Origin: Aquila chrysaetos chrysaetos
Lineage: Eukaryota; Chordata; Aves; Accipitriformes; Accipitridae
Reading direction: 5' to 3'
Assembly (NCBI RefSeq): GCF_900496995.4
Contig: NC_044014.1
Span: forward strand, 23,954,234 to 24,018,233
DNA: 64,000 bases
The stretch's first letter is position 1; every line of letters starts with the position of its first letter. Both the position numbers and the translations under genes were made by a program. The notes under the pieces were generated by a model. The model was given only the letters and a program-made list of their open reading frames with translations, was not told the DNA's origin and made no database searches. This document shows positions 11,721-25,210 of this stretch, in pieces.

Positions 11721-14700
11721 GGAGCTGGGTCCGCCCGGCTGCCCCCCCTCCATCCACCTCCTCTTGTTAACGGGGTTTGTTTGTCCTTGTTTTTAGCCGA
11801 GACACGAATCGTAACGGGATGCATGCCACCCACGAGCTGGACAGAAAAACTAGTTGTGTTCCTTCCCAAAGCGTGGTCTAGACTACACCGCGTGCCAGTA
11901 GGTAGGCCTGATGGTAGCTGTTAGCTGTGGAGTTGGCCAGGCTCGGGGTCAGTCACAAGCTGGGCCAAGCCTGAGCAAGCTTGCTCTCGTGGACCAAGTG
12001 CTAGAAGTTGCTGACATCTCCGGACCTTTACGTTGGCGTACAGGAAGGCTGTTCGTTTACAGGCCTTGTTCCCATTTGAAAGTATAGGCGTGCAATAAAA
12101 AGGCAGGTTGCTGTGTTTTGAGAGCCTGCTCCTTATCTGTGTTATGCTGGGACCGTGTTATTTCTGTGGTGGTTTGTGCTGCTGTGGCACAGCTGATAGA
12201 GAGTAGCTTCATAAACTGAAATAATGTAGTTTCTTTCAAGCAGAAAGAAAGTTTAGTGCTTTTTTTCTTAAAAATTCTGAAGGATAGTAGATTAGGGGGG
12301 AAAAAAGCATCTGGTTTTAGTCTTTGTCCAAAACATCTTTTTCCTTGTCATTTCTGCTGTTTCTATTGGTCTGTTTTATTGTGCAAGTTTATCATGTACT
12401 CAGTAGTGAAGCAAAGACAAAAGGATTTTTAAAATATGACTGTGTATTGTCAAAGTATGAAGCAGATTCCAGATCAAGTGTATTGTCTTTCATTTTTAGA
12501 CAGTATTCTTTTGGCTCCCTGCATCAATTTTTCTCAGTCTAACAAATGGCAAATTTTTGCCAGCCCGCTGAGACTGGCGGGGACTGTGTGTAATAACTGT
12601 TTGGAAAAGTGCTGGGCCTCTGTTAAGTAGAAAGATGACTTTTAAATTAACATAGAGTTGAATGCTCTTCCTTGTCTCTCGGCTTCTGATTTACCTGGTA
12701 ATAAATACATTTGTGAGTGATACCTTCTTTTCTGTGCCCTCCCCCCACCCCTCAATCTGTAGCATAGTTTATGCTGCTTTTGAAACTGAACACTCTGTTT
12801 TCTCTAAAGCTGTTAGAACTGGGACTCTAGGAATAGTCACAAGGGAAAGAACTCAGGAGTGAAAGTGAAGCTAAACTAAAGTAGCTAGTAACTGATCAAA
12901 GTTAGGAATTTTACACGAACTATAAGCTCTGAAAACAAGCTCCAGGCAAACAAATCACTTTGTAAAGATGCCGGTTGTTGTTTTAGGTTGACTCCTATGG
13001 GAAATGCCTGCATAACCGTGAGCTTCCCAGTGAGCGACTAAAAGACACGTCTACAGCCACTACAGAAGATGCTGAATTTATGACTTTTATTGCCAGGTAC
13101 AAGTTTCATCTGGCCTTGGAGAATGCCATATGTGACGACTACATGACAGAGAAGCTGTGGCGTCCAATGCACTTGGGTGCTGTCCCAGTATACCGAGGCT
13201 CCCCAGCTGTGCGGGACTGGATGCCAAACAACCTCTCCATCATTCTTATAGATGACTTTGACAGCCCCCAAGAGCTGGCAAAGTATCTTGATTTCCTGGA
13301 CAAGAACGGAGAGGAGTATATGAAGTATCTAGAGTATAAAAACCTTGGTGGAATCAAAAACCGGTTCTTGCTAGAGAGCTTGGAGAGGCGGGAGTGGGGT
13401 GTGAATGACATGACTCTGCCCAATTACCTGAATGGCTTCGAGTGTTTCGTCTGTGACAGGGAGAACACCCGGGTCAAAGAGGAGCAGAAACACAAAAAGT
13501 CTCGTGGGAAAATTCCAGCTCCCAGACCTCGCATAGCTCAGTACAAGCACATGGGATGTCCTGTGCCAACCCCTGGGTTTGGAAGTGTTGAAGACCTCTC
13601 TGGAGGAGACAGGTAATGTACCAATACTATGCTTTTTGAAGGAAAAAAAAGCTTCAAATAATAGTAGCCGTAACTTTTAGTAATGCTTTGTACTTAAAGG
13701 ATCTCTTAATACATCTCCAGTTACACTTTATATTACGTCTCATCGGTGGTATAGTAGTTCTGTTAATATTGTGTAACACTGAGGCTGAAAAAGAGGCTTG
13801 GATGGTGGCATCCGTTAGTGGTTGAATGAGGAGCATGAGACACCCATAATATTCTGTTAAAATGCTCTGTGACCTTGGGCAATGTAGTTATCCTTTGTCT
13901 ATCTTAGCCTCTTTGTTTGGAGGACAGGTGTTTTTTGGTACAGTGATGGTAAAGCACTTGGTAGCCCTCAGGTGAAAGAAGCTCTATACCTCATTACAAA
14001 GTACTGTGTTAAGAATGGGGCTGCCACTGTTCAGTGCAGGCCTAGTTAACTCCTGTTGACTTCAGAGCAGAAGTTAGGCTCACCCAGAATACTTTATAAG
14101 ACTTTTTGTTGGGTTTTGTGACAAAATTCTGGCTTGTGTTGAAGGACGCCATCCCATTTATTTAGGAGAGGGACCATGCAGGACAGAGAATAGGTTGAGT
14201 AGCTTCTTGTCTCCTTTTTGCACAGGGATTGGTAGTGTTGCTGGAATCTCCCAGGCCTATAGCCCAGTGTTAGCCATCTCCAGTGCAAGCTGCGCTGAAG
14301 TCTGTCAGCAGGGAACTAACCATGCCAACCCTCAGGCAACTACTTTTGACAGGCAGAATAGCGTTTTGTTTGCATGGCCTACTTAGTATTTATACATGTG
14401 TTGGTGCACAACAAGTCAGTGCTTGGGTTCCCAAACCTTGAGTTGTTCCATTGACAGTATTCGAAGTTGCAGTTGCTAGAAGGAAAGGTTCTTGCAGTTC
14501 ATAAACCATGTGTGCACTTTTTGTAGTGTGTATTACTAGCGTAACATGTTTGGATCCCCCAGCTTTGTCATTGTGGCGGGTTGACCCTGGCTGGATGCCA
14601 GGTGCCCACCAAAGCCATTCTATTGCTCCCCCCACACACACAGCTGGAGAGGGGAGAGAAAATATAACAAAGGGCTTGTGGGTCAAGATAAGGACAGGGA

Positions 14701-17700
14701 GAGATCACTCACCAATTACCGTCATGGGCAAAACAGACTCAACTTGGGGAAAATTAACTTAATTTATTACCAATCAACCAGAGTAGGGTAAGGAGAAATA
14801 AAACCAAATCTCAAAACACCTTCCCTCCGCCCCTCCCTTCTTCCTGGGCACAGCTTCACTCCCAGATTCTCTACCTACCACCCCCCAGTGGTGCAGGGGG
14901 ATGTGGAATGGGGGTTACGGTCAGTTCATCACACGTTGTCTCTGCCTCTTCATCCTCTTCAGGGGCAGGACTCCTCACACTCTTCCCCTGCTCCAGCGTG
15001 GGGTCCCTCCCATGGGAGACAGTCCTCCACGAACCTCTCCAACGTGGGTCCTTCCCATGGGCTGCAGTTCTTCACGAACTGCTCCAGCATGGGTCTCTTC
15101 CACAGGGTGCAGTCCTTCAGGAGCACACTGTTCCAGCGTGGGTCCCCCGCAGGGTCATGAGTCCTGCCAGAAAATCTGCTCCAGTGTGGGCTCCTCTCTC
15201 CACAGATCCACAGGTCCTGCCAGGAGCCTGCTCCAGTCACTTTTCTTTGTGTTACCTGCAACAATTTCTGCCTTTTTAGGCAATTACTCAAGTGCATGCA
15301 AGTCACTTTCTATAAGCCATCAGACAGCCATCATAAAGATAAACCCTCAGCCATAGCAGATCTTGCCTATGCTCATAGATGTCAAAGATTTCAATGTTCT
15401 GATGTCAGTCCTGCTGTAGTATTAAATTAATGACTTTTTGAAAATATTGGGAAGATCTCATGCACTGTCCACAAGGAAGTTGTGAATATACTCTATCCCA
15501 GTTTATATCAGTTTACAGTTTTGTTAATAATTGAATTGAATGCTTAGGAGTGTTAAATGTTAGAAGAAACGGTGTGTAGAAAATGTAGAATCCATCATTT
15601 CAAGTACACTAACCCAGAACTAAGTTCTATGTGGGTATGAAGCTCTCAAAGTTTTTATTACGTTATCATCCACAAAAAAATAGGAAGAATTTTTTTAAGT
15701 GTGGGGAACTACTTCAATGTTTGGATGCTTTGAAAAATGGCCAACTGAAATTAAAAAAGGGAAATAAGCCTGAGGTCATTCAGGTTGTTTAGGAAATGCC
15801 TATTTCACAAAACTTGTGACGTTTGTCATTAGAAAGCATTTTTCACAGTACAATTAAATCTCATACTGACTAATTGAAAAGTTATGCTTGTAAGTAAAAG
15901 GGGTCCATAATCCTTTGTTTTCTGTTGGTTGATTGATTTGTTGGAGCTTTTTTATAGTAATACCTTTTCTCAGTCTCGGTAGCAAAGTGTGTTTTTTCCT
16001 TGTAGCACGCTCTGCAGCATGCTCCTCGAGTATTCTTTACTTTTTTGTAGATCTTCTTTTGCTTAAGCAGCAGATGGCAGTAGAGAAATACGTTTGAAGG
16101 CCCAGCCTGGGTGCCTATGCCATTTACTTGCAAGCTCAGGTACTCCTGTCATTCTGTGCAGTGGTCATCAGCAAGGAGTTTTGAACAGTTGGTCCATAAT
16201 CCAAGCTGCAGTTGCATCCCATGGAAGTTTCCATGTCTCATTGAACTGGAGTATGTTATTCTTCTCCTGTTTGTAGATATGAGATGTGTCTGGAAAAATT
16301 GTACCAGGGAAGCTTTTACATTGTCTGCTATCTACTTTAGAAAGAGATGTATCTATACCTTCTGAGGCATGATCAAGGGGATCTCCAGTGAAATACAGTG
16401 GTTTCTATATTTTAAGCATCTGAGTTTTCACTGTTTTTATCTCCAAAATGGAGCATGATTACTTAGAATTGTAAATGATGTGTCAGTAACATAAAATTGC
16501 TGCCAAAGCATTAACTAAACATGATCATATTTTGTCAGAGTTTGACAGTAATATTATGTCAACAGTATCATCAATTTAGATGATTGTCTACTGAGCCAGT
16601 CAATTGTATATTTTGTTACTTTCGAAAACATTATTGTGGAAAAAGGATGCAGGCCTAGTGGGATTACAAATGATAGACTATATGCAACATACAAGGTCTG
16701 ACTATAAACATACACTGTGACTTTTGAGTTCTGGAGGCTTCTGGAACTAAGAGAACAACAAAGGCAATTGGAGTTTATATATCTTTAGAGCAAGTACCCA
16801 ATTACAATAAGGTTACCCCGTGCATTTGCATGCTCTGTAATCCTTATTCCCAGATGTAATTTGTTTTTAGGGTTGACAAATGTGCTGAATTGACAGAACT
16901 GCTACATCAGAATCTCTCTCTATGTAGGTATATGTAGCCGGAGCACATTATTGTACCTTCACCTTGCTGTCCTTTAGCTCTACGCATGGAGACGTGGTTC
17001 CTAAATCCTTATGCTTGCAGCCTCACTTGTATTTGGACTTCTGGGCTTCACAGCCAAGTGAGCTTAAGAAGAAAGGCTGTAGAACAACTATTTGTATGTG
17101 TTAGGTTATGGGTCAGTCACTATAGTCTATTGAATTTTTGGCTGCTTTGTACAGAAAATAGTGAGTTACAGTGCTACTGATGAGTAGAATACCTGTTTAG
17201 TAGGAACCGGAATCTCCAATTATTCTTGGACTCCCAGCTTTGTGAAGAGAAACATTTGGTTTGTTTCATTGATAACGATTCATTTTCCAAAAGTGGGGCA
17301 TTTGAGAGGATAACTATAAGAACACTAAGTGACAATACTTCTCCAGTTACCTGAAGTTTTCATCTGTGGTAGCATGAGAAAAGAGAAGCCAGTGTGCCTT
17401 TGATACAGGAATATTTTGAAACCATCATGGTTTTCCTAGTTCCATTTTATGTCGATGTCGCAGTTTATTTATGATGAGGATAAACAGCTTGAAAGTGTAT
17501 CAGATTTGCCACGTGTACAGTGTAAGGTGTCTCTTGCAATAGAATCCAATAACCAGCCAGGATTAAAGATAGATCTGTATCTTGTGGTAATAATGATTCA
17601 GGTGTACATAGTTGGTAGTTTCAGGATATTTGTACAGTCCTGTTCACGCTGGGGTACCAATTTTTCCAAGTTACATAATCAGAATGAAATTATTTTCTTA

Positions 17701-19357
17701 AAAACCAATAACAGCAATGTAAAAAGAAAAATACCAAAGGGTTCTTATTTAATGTTTTTGACAAAAGTTTTCACTTGGATGCTGGAATTCCTTTCAGTGT
17801 TGGTTCCATAGAGTTCAGCTGGAAAACATTTTCTGTTACCTAGTGCCACTTAGTCTTGTGTCTAGTACTTAATGCAAGTATACTCATTTTCCTAACATGT
17901 GCCCTTATGCAGTGCTGTAAAAAACAAGTAACTCATGTTAGCAGTCCTTGAACAAAGGTTAATGAATTTAGCTAGTAAACAACGTGATCTCACAATAAGT
18001 CCAAGTGCTGCATTTTACAAGGGAACCTTTTGGCAGATTTTTTTTTTTTTTTTAATGTGGAAGTAAGCCTCTGTCCATGATCCTTCACATTGTAATCTAT
18101 GTTAAAAGCTTTATTTCGAGGCCTCTGTTGGTGTACACTGCAGAAATGTCCCACCATAGATGATGCTGTTGACCACAGAAAACTAATTTCCATGGCATAG
18201 AAGTCGTATGCTGCTCTACAAAGAAAGCAACTATGACATGTTGTGCGTTTCTTTCGGTCTTCCTGGAGTAGTGGGTGAGATCTGCTTCTGGGCAGTGCAG
18301 CCATGCTTGATTTAATATATGGTGTATAGAGTGAATGCAAACGGCACTGTACTTATTTCTATGATTGGGAGGGAGAAGAAGCAAAAAGCTTTGTATATGT
18401 TAACAAGTGTTGGGTAACTCATATGGACAGATTAAAAAGAGCATCACGTTTGGTCCTTATTCCCAAAATTTGTGATGGGCTTATGTGGCTAGGTAGCAGA
18501 TACAATGGAGAAGAGATAAATAAATTATTGCCATACCTTGATATAATACAGATGAGAGAAGTAGTCCACATGATCATGAATGGGAAGGGAATTGCTGAAA
18601 GCTGCAGTGATGTAGTCTGCTATGGAAACTTGGAGGTGTGCATTGAAAAAGAGAAAGCCTATACTTGACCATCTAGTCTGGAGATAAGGAATAGAGTCAG
18701 GGCTGAGGGATATAATGATTTTTTTGTCTCTGCCATGTATAACCTGAGTTGGTAATGAGTAGCCGTCATTCTCATTGTTAAATGGTTTATATGAAAAAAT
18801 AAAAATAAAAAAAAATTGATTCTTAGGCTAACTGTTGCACACATACTGGCCATAGAAGGCTACTCTCAAAATTGTGTAAGGACTCTGTGCTAGATGTTAC
18901 TTCAATACAAGTTTTTATTCTCTACAATTAATAATTTAGTCTCTTTGGTTAATACTATAGTCGCATGCTGATATTTCTAGAATGTTGTAAAGCTAATAGT
19001 GAACTTACATTTTCTGTAGAGAATTTTCAGAGCAAGTTTCTTTAAATGACTTGGAATGCAGTGGCACAGTAACAACATACTTTTTTATGGCCATCTCTGG
19101 GCCTGTTTTCCTCTTAGGTGAAAGAAAAAAAATGGTTTCAGTGCTATTACAGCTGCAGACTCATTTGGTTTTTTTAATGATTTATGGTGATGTCTCCTTT
19201 TTGTTTCAGTTGGAAAGAGATGTGGCTGCAGGATTATTGGCAAAGCCTTGATCAGGGTGAGGCCCTCACTGCTATGATTCATCGCAATGAGTCGCATCAG
19301 GGAAGATTTTGGGACTATATGCATGAGATTTTTCTCAAGAGGACAAAGCAACACTGA
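10917..19357 (+). CDS. FUT11: FUT11, GT10-family fucosyltransferase (complete, 3 exons)
   Basis: Exons 10917-11687, 12987-13612 and 19210-19357 join in phase to a 514-residue protein (human FUT11 is 492). FUT11 was named as an alpha-1,3-fucosyltransferase; it and FUT10 have more recently been reported as ER protein O-fucosyltransferases acting on EMI domains (POFUT4/POFUT3). Residues about 16-33 form a hydrophobic signal or anchor segment. A run of eight Glu follows, then the N-terminal domain ([37 protein letters not shown]). The GT10 donor-binding core is at about 295-331 ([20 protein letters not shown], then [16 protein letters not shown]). The C-terminus ([20 protein letters not shown]) matches the family end. 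The start is the first ATG in the GC-rich leader and gives a proper signal segment. No frameshift is seen. The 5.6-kb second intron holds an LTR-like element. Confidence 0.96.
11031..11055 (+). repeat. FUT11: (GGA)n trinucleotide repeat coding a poly-Glu tract in FUT11
   Basis: Eight GGA/GAG-type units code EEEEEEEE at about residues 39-46, just after the membrane or signal segment. The human protein, as I recall it, has no such run. It lies in the variable stem region, where length change is likely tolerated. Confidence 0.85.
13865..14000 (+). repeat. Probable MIR/CORE-type SINE relic in FUT11 intron 2
   Basis: The stretch beginning CTGTGACCTTGGGCAATGTA, followed by a run like 'cctctttgtttggaggaca' and then GTAAAGCACTTGGTAGCC, follows the order of the conserved core of MIR-class SINEs. 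It is heavily diverged, as expected for an ancient amniote insertion. Recognised by eye only. Confidence 0.5.
14572..15240 (+). mobile_element. Avian LTR-type retroelement fragment (likely solo or truncated ERV LTR)
   Basis: The element starts at TGTGGCGGGTTGACCCTGGC, a sequence I associate with a common dispersed LTR of birds; I am not certain of its family name. It begins with the TG expected of an LTR. AATAAA occurs in an A-rich stretch near 14799. From about 14985 to 15235 it holds five or so diverged units of roughly 40-45 bp built on CTCCAGCGTGGGTCC followed by a TGCAGTYCTTCA-like part. Overlapping open frames here (up to 151 codons) come from this repeat structure and are not genes. 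No internal retroviral genes or second LTR are present. The 3' boundary and target-site duplication are unclear, so it may be truncated. Confidence 0.75.
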
Positions 19358-19887
19358 CCCATCTTTGTAAGAGCTTGATCTGAAAATTGCATTGAAAGTT
19401 GAGACTGCAAATTCTTACCTCTCTCCAAATGTTTGCCTTGAAATAGAAGAAAAACTCTCACAGAGACTATTTTTTCTGGTGCATGAAGTGAGTAAGTCTC
19501 TGTTATGATTGGATTCCAGCAGTGGAGATCTTAGCAACTGCTTTGATCTGAATTTCAGGTCTGTGGTGTGAAGCCACTCCTGATTTGCAGGTGTCAACAT
19601 GTGGGGCAAAAGAGGAATTTACTCTCCTTTTGCATTTGGTATAGTTTCCTTGTGGCTTACATGACTTCAGAGGAACACCTCTTCAGACTCTTGCTCAAAT
19701 GCCCGAAGTTATTTCAGGGATTTTTTTAATCTCCAGAATATTAATCATTTTTATAAGTATTTTATCAGTCACTTATTCTCCTCATTAAGGTGTACTTTTA
19801 GCTGCTATTAACAAATAGCTTTTCCAGTGAAGGAATAACAAAAGACAAATGTCTGTGGAGAGCAACTGTGCCTTATGAAATTGCAGC

Positions 19888-19893
19888 AATAAA
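19888..19893 (+). terminator. FUT11: Candidate FUT11 polyadenylation signal
   Basis: AATAAA lies 531 bases after the FUT11 stop, followed by T/GT-rich sequence. It is the first canonical hexamer after the coding region. Longer 3'UTR forms are possible. Confidence 0.55.
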
Positions 19894-22800
19894 GTCTCTT
19901 CTCCCCAAGTAAGCATGCCTCAAATACTCCTACTTTTCAGGATAACTGAATAGCTATGGGCATGTCACTTACTCTCTGCCTAGTTTCTCTTTTGCTAATT
20001 TACCAGGTGATACGTACAATGGGATGAGAGACTAAATTATTTAATTCACAACTTCCAACAAAGTATTTCACACCAGAAAATGTATTACCTGGTATTGTGC
20101 AGAACTACAGTAAAATTAGTATGCTTTGGTTCTTTTAAGTTTCCATCAGATCTGAAATCCCAGCTATAATCTTGACTTCTTGTTATCTCCTTAATGCTAG
20201 CAATTCAGAGGCCTTTGATTTGTTCTTTTTGAGTATCTGCAGCTTTCTGCAAAGACAAATACGTTTTAACGATGGTGCCTTCCCAGTGGTCTCTGCAGTT
20301 TGGATACAAACCTTGCAGCCTTTCTATGCTGAAGTGGGCGATCAGAATCAGGTCCACGGAGATAGTTTTGTATCTTTACCCAGTCTTAACACTATATGAT
20401 CCTGGTCTGTGACCAGAGTTCCTAAAAGTAAGTGATGACATGTGGATAGATCTTCCTTGTTGTGTAGCCTGTATCTCTTACAGATATAAATTCCTCTGTT
20501 CCCTGCCATGTTGGGTACCTTTCTGAAATAATTGATCTTGCATTGGAGGGAGACTAATTCACCTAGTGTTACTGGTTTAAAAGCACAGGCAAATACAGCC
20601 ACACTGCTGTGATGTCTCTAACAGTATAATGGTATCTTATTTCTCTGTTTCTCCTCCCTCTTCAGAAGTAAATACTGACTAAATAGCCAGAGTTTATCTA
20701 TGCCTAAGATAGGATGTTGGTAATGAAAGTCTAGAGTCTGTGGGGTCATTTAATTTTTAAGGCAGTTCATGCATTGCTATGGGAAGTCTGAAGCCTGTTA
20801 GTAAAAGTTAGGAACGGGAGTGAATCTACATTCTGTACCTAATTAAGTCACTGTCTATTGCTTAGCTGTGGATGGATCACTTAATCTCTTTTTTTTTTTT
20901 TTCCCCTCAAATTCCCATTCATTATGTTATAGATATGATATTATAGGTATAATATCAGTATAGGCAATGATATGCATCTCAATGTTTGCCTCTCAGGTGG
21001 TACAACAATATTGCAGTGTTAAAATCAGGGCACCTTGACAGGGGAGACTTCAGACCCATAACTGTCACTGGTTTCTTGTAAATGTAGAAAATGGATACAC
21101 TATACACTGATCTTTTTTTTGGAGAAAACTGCTTTTTTATATCTCTTCTGTAATAGTAGTAATAAATGGTTCTTCAGCTAAAATGCATTCATCAGTTTAC
21201 ATTCCTTTTTTTCCACTTACTCGGAAGACATGAATACCTAAGTGAATATATCTGAATTAATTGTTATAAGTGGATTACCCAAATCAGATTAAGATTACAC
21301 ATATGTGTATTCAGAATTGAAGTGGCCACAATGTGCTTGAGAAGTAAATTAAGATAAAACAAATTAAGGCTGCTTTAGTTCTATCAACTTCTACTGAACA
21401 GTTTAATGATAATTAAACAAGTTGTTTGAATTAATGCCTTCAGTTACTTCAGATTCTCTTCATTTCATGTTTCTGTATAGAAAATCATTCAGTCTTCTTT
21501 GCATGGTTCTCTTAATTAGCTATATCTCAAAACCCTTTCTTATTCAAGTGTTTGGTGGCATAGTCAGGAGGAGAAATTCTGATCCTGCTTTTTGTCCTAA
21601 ACAAAAAATAAGAACCAGGTACTAGCACACTCTGCTTTTGCTATTTTGCTAATTTGTGTAATTTAAGTAGATTTTTCTAGAAGTGTGGTATTTATAACCA
21701 AGTCCAGGTATTTGTTATAATTTATCTGCTGTTGCCAAAATTAGACATGCTACATTTAATATATTGTCCTTGCAGGAATAACAGGACGAAGTACCAATAT
21801 AAGCATGTGTATCATAGCACCTGCTTAGTTCTTGATTAGTGATGTCCTAAAGACTCAGTTTGCCTTCCCACTCAGCAAAATGAGCATGTTTGTCAGCTAA
21901 CAATAGAATTGAAGATATGGTGGTACAAACTTAAGAGTAGCTAGCAAACCAGATAAAAACTTAGTGCTTTGGACTCTGATTCATTAATTTGCTAGTTCAC
22001 AACCAAGTATTCCTTCACCCCTATTTATTATCTGTACTCAGTATATTGCAGTCACCAGTCAACACGGTTTTTTTGTTACCCCTACAGGGGGTGTTTTTGT
22101 TGTTTTTTTGCTATATGTATGTACTACAGAAGGCTGTTGCTTTGAGCTTTGTGACTGTTGCCAAGTGTAAGTATTTCTGATTGCCATATCCCTTCCTAAC
22201 ATGGGTATGAAGGTAGCACAGATATGAAAGTAACTTTATCACAGATATTCTGTGGTTTTTGTCTGAGCTTTTCAAAGTACAACTTTTAGTTTGTAGTTAA
22301 GAGTCACTAGCCAGTTTCAATAGCTTTCTCTTCTGAGTTCTTAGTGTCTTCCTAGGTTTAACTGTTTTTTTACAGTGTTACAGGTGGTGAACTTCTCAAA
22401 AGGTAATGAGTATCAGCTACCACTCTTCATAGCTGTGATGTTCACCCAAGCCTTGTGTTTCTCTTGTACCTGTAGTAATAGATCATACTAGCTTAATTGT
22501 CTCCTGTATGTCACAATATGACCATGATTTATAAACAGGGTGTCTATTGGCTATATTAATATACTAAATTTGTTTCACTTACTGTACATGGTGTGCATGA
22601 ATTAAGGCTGAAATATTTCTTCCAGTGTGTAGTATGAATAACTTGCATAGCTGCCAGGCAAACTCCTCAGGGGCAGGAAAGATGGGAATCCTCCCCAGCT
22701 GGCTAAAGAGTTGTGGTTGCGGTTCTGTTCCAGGCTGCTGATCAACCTTCACAACATCCACTTCTCTGCACAGCAAGGACTGCAAAATGTTGAATAAAGG

Positions 22801-25180
22801 TGGTTCTACCACCAGGTCTTTTCTTTCATCTCTCTCCTGTTATTTCAAGGAGGCAGGAGGAGAAGCTGGGTCTCATAACCTTGAAGAGTTTGCAATTAAT
22901 TTACATAATAATGCATTTGAAAGGATTCCTATGTAATGTCCAAAGACTACTGCCAGTCTTAATCAAAGTGAATTCAATTTATGATCCTAGTTGTCTTTCT
23001 ACTAATGCAAGTATGTGAATGCAGACAAAGAGGAGGGTCACTGCAGCAGCTATTAATATTTTGCAAAAAGGTTTCTGATTTCTGTTCTTGACTGCTAACT
23101 GGATTTCTCACTTCACTGCTTTAAATCCAAACCAGCTAGGTGGTGGCTGAATATAGTTGTGACTACTGGAAGGCTTATATGATACTCACGCTGAACAGTG
23201 TATACAACATCTTTTTAATCAGGTTCTTACAGTGCAGGTGCCCATACTCATAAAAACATACAACTGAGACTAATCAGGAATTTTAGCAAAGATATCGAGT
23301 ATTGAAGATGATAAAGAGATTACCTCTGTAAACCCTTTGGTAGGCTTCTACTAACTAGGGTGAGTCACTTCACTGCTTTTCATGCATTTTGCCTGTTTAC
23401 TGTGTGACTAGAGGGAGGATTTCAAAGCCATTGGGATAGCTTTATTCACTAGCATTGATGTTCTAAAAATAGGTATTTCCTCATTAGTGCTTATATGAAA
23501 CACTAGTAGATTCTATTGATGCTGTGTCTCAGAATTGACTCGACAAGCTAGGATAAGTTTATGCCCTCTTAGAGGTGAGAGAGGAGAAACAAATGTCTGA
23601 CAGAAGGTTAAAAATCTAGCAATCCAGTTCATTGCATTGGACAAGCTAAAGTTCTTATTCTTCTGCCTGTGATACCAGGTGCTGCCTATTTTTTTCAGTA
23701 AGAAGCTGGGTATTTTATACACTGAACTAGTAGTCTGTGTTTTCTGACCTTTAGCAAGGACTGCAATTTCCAGGAAGCATATAACCTTAGTGAAGAATAT
23801 TTATTTGATACCTAACATTGATAATTTCTAGAACTGAAAAAGAATTGCCTTTTCTTATTCTGTCACTGTAGTAATTTTCAAACTGAAGGATCTCTGGGTC
23901 CTCTGTGATGGTAAGCAGAATAACAGCCAAGCAACAGTGGAATGTTCGGAGGGAAAGGAGAATGGGATTCTTTCCCTGCAAATGGTCTGCAAAGTGCAGC
24001 AGCTGGAGAATCACAGCAGAAATGCCCCTCTTGTACCTTGGCAGAGGGTAGTTTTAACTGGCGTGGAAGAACAAATAATTCCTAAAGGACTGGGAACAGG
24101 ATAAATTGAATTGAAACACAGCCATCAGGGACATCACTGTTCAAACAGGCTTTGCTGTGTTAGACAAGGAGCCATCTGCCTCTTTTACCATCCTTGCATA
24201 CACACTCTTCAGCCATTGTCCCAAGAGAGCCACTCCCTTAATGATTAGCTGTCATCCATTTGGTTGGATTTAATTAAGATTGTTGATGGATCTCCAGGCA
24301 CCTTCTGGGAAGTTGTATTAATCGGAAACATACAGGGTGGCAGGTTCCTTCATTCTGCCCAGAGACCTCTACTGACAGGTTGAAATTAATCAGAGACAAA
24401 ATCCTTTTAGTGATATGACCAGCTGAGCCAAAGCTTGTGTCAGGCTTTAACAAACTGCACTTCTTTTGTGATTCAGTGTCTTGGAACGGGCAGTGAGAGA
24501 TACATGGCCCTGCAGAGGGATTAGGAAGGGTGGAGAAGAATGGAGCTGCAGGATTTGTTCCAGAGCTCTGACACGACTGGCATCTTAATTTGTACGCTGT
24601 TATATACATTCCTGCAGAAAAGACCCATCTAACACTGAAGTGTCTCAGCTAGAGATGGTTCTGGGGATCTTGGAATGGATCAGAGCAGATCATGATACTT
24701 TGTGGCATCTCTGAGCAAATAAGGAGGCATCAGGTAATTTGCAGTGGAAATGGGCTGGATTTGAGTAGATCTGGGAGTTAGGGATGGCAGCTCAGAACTC
24801 GTCCGGTGGACAGAATAATGCAGGGCAGCTGATCTGATCGAGATAGCTCAGGATAAGGTACGCTAGCGCTGGAGTTGGGGCAGGGAGGTGACAGGTCAGA
24901 AAAGAAATTGCATCTGTCATTGTGCTAATGAATGCATTTGAGCTAATAAGTGCATTAAGTGCTAATATTGTCCAAACACAATAGCTCTGCAGACAGGAGT
25001 AAGTCTGAACTGACTGGAATCTTAGCAAGACTTTAACTACTAAAGTTAAGGTGGGGGTGCCTTAACTTTTAAGGCATCTCCAATTAAATTGGAGTTTGAG
25101 GAGGTCAGGGTGAGACAGCTGAGAATAAATGGTGGTAGGTGAGAGCATTATGAAGTTGTATGAGACGAATTGGGGCATTA

Positions 25181-25210
25181 TATACTGGAATATACTGGAA
25201 TTTACTGGAA
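25181..25210 (+). repeat. Three tandem copies of a 10-bp unit (TATACTGGAA)
   Basis: Two perfect copies followed by one with a single change (TTTACTGGAA). It is a short local minisatellite in otherwise unique DNA. Confidence 0.8.

Larger units (their letters stand above)
12990..19209. other. FUT11 intron 2 outside repeats: no gene seen
   Basis: Between exon 2 (ending 13612) and exon 3 (starting 19210) I see the SINE relic and LTR element listed separately and otherwise AT-rich unique sequence. Open frames at 17449-17811 (120 codons) and 18423-18668 (81 codons) lack homology I recognise and lack splice or promoter context. Confidence 0.6.

Noticed and set aside
10679-11770. Long antisense and alternate-frame open frames (220, 312 and 312 codons) over FUT11 exon 1
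   Set aside because: They lie in a CpG island with few stop codons by composition, overlap the clear FUT11 frame and match no family.
14888-15356. Overlapping open frames up to 151 codons
   Set aside because: They are translations of the tandem units in the LTR-like element, open in several frames at once.
17449-18668. Open frames of 120 and 81 codons in FUT11 intron 2
   Set aside because: No homology I recognise, no promoter, no splice partners; length is compatible with chance.
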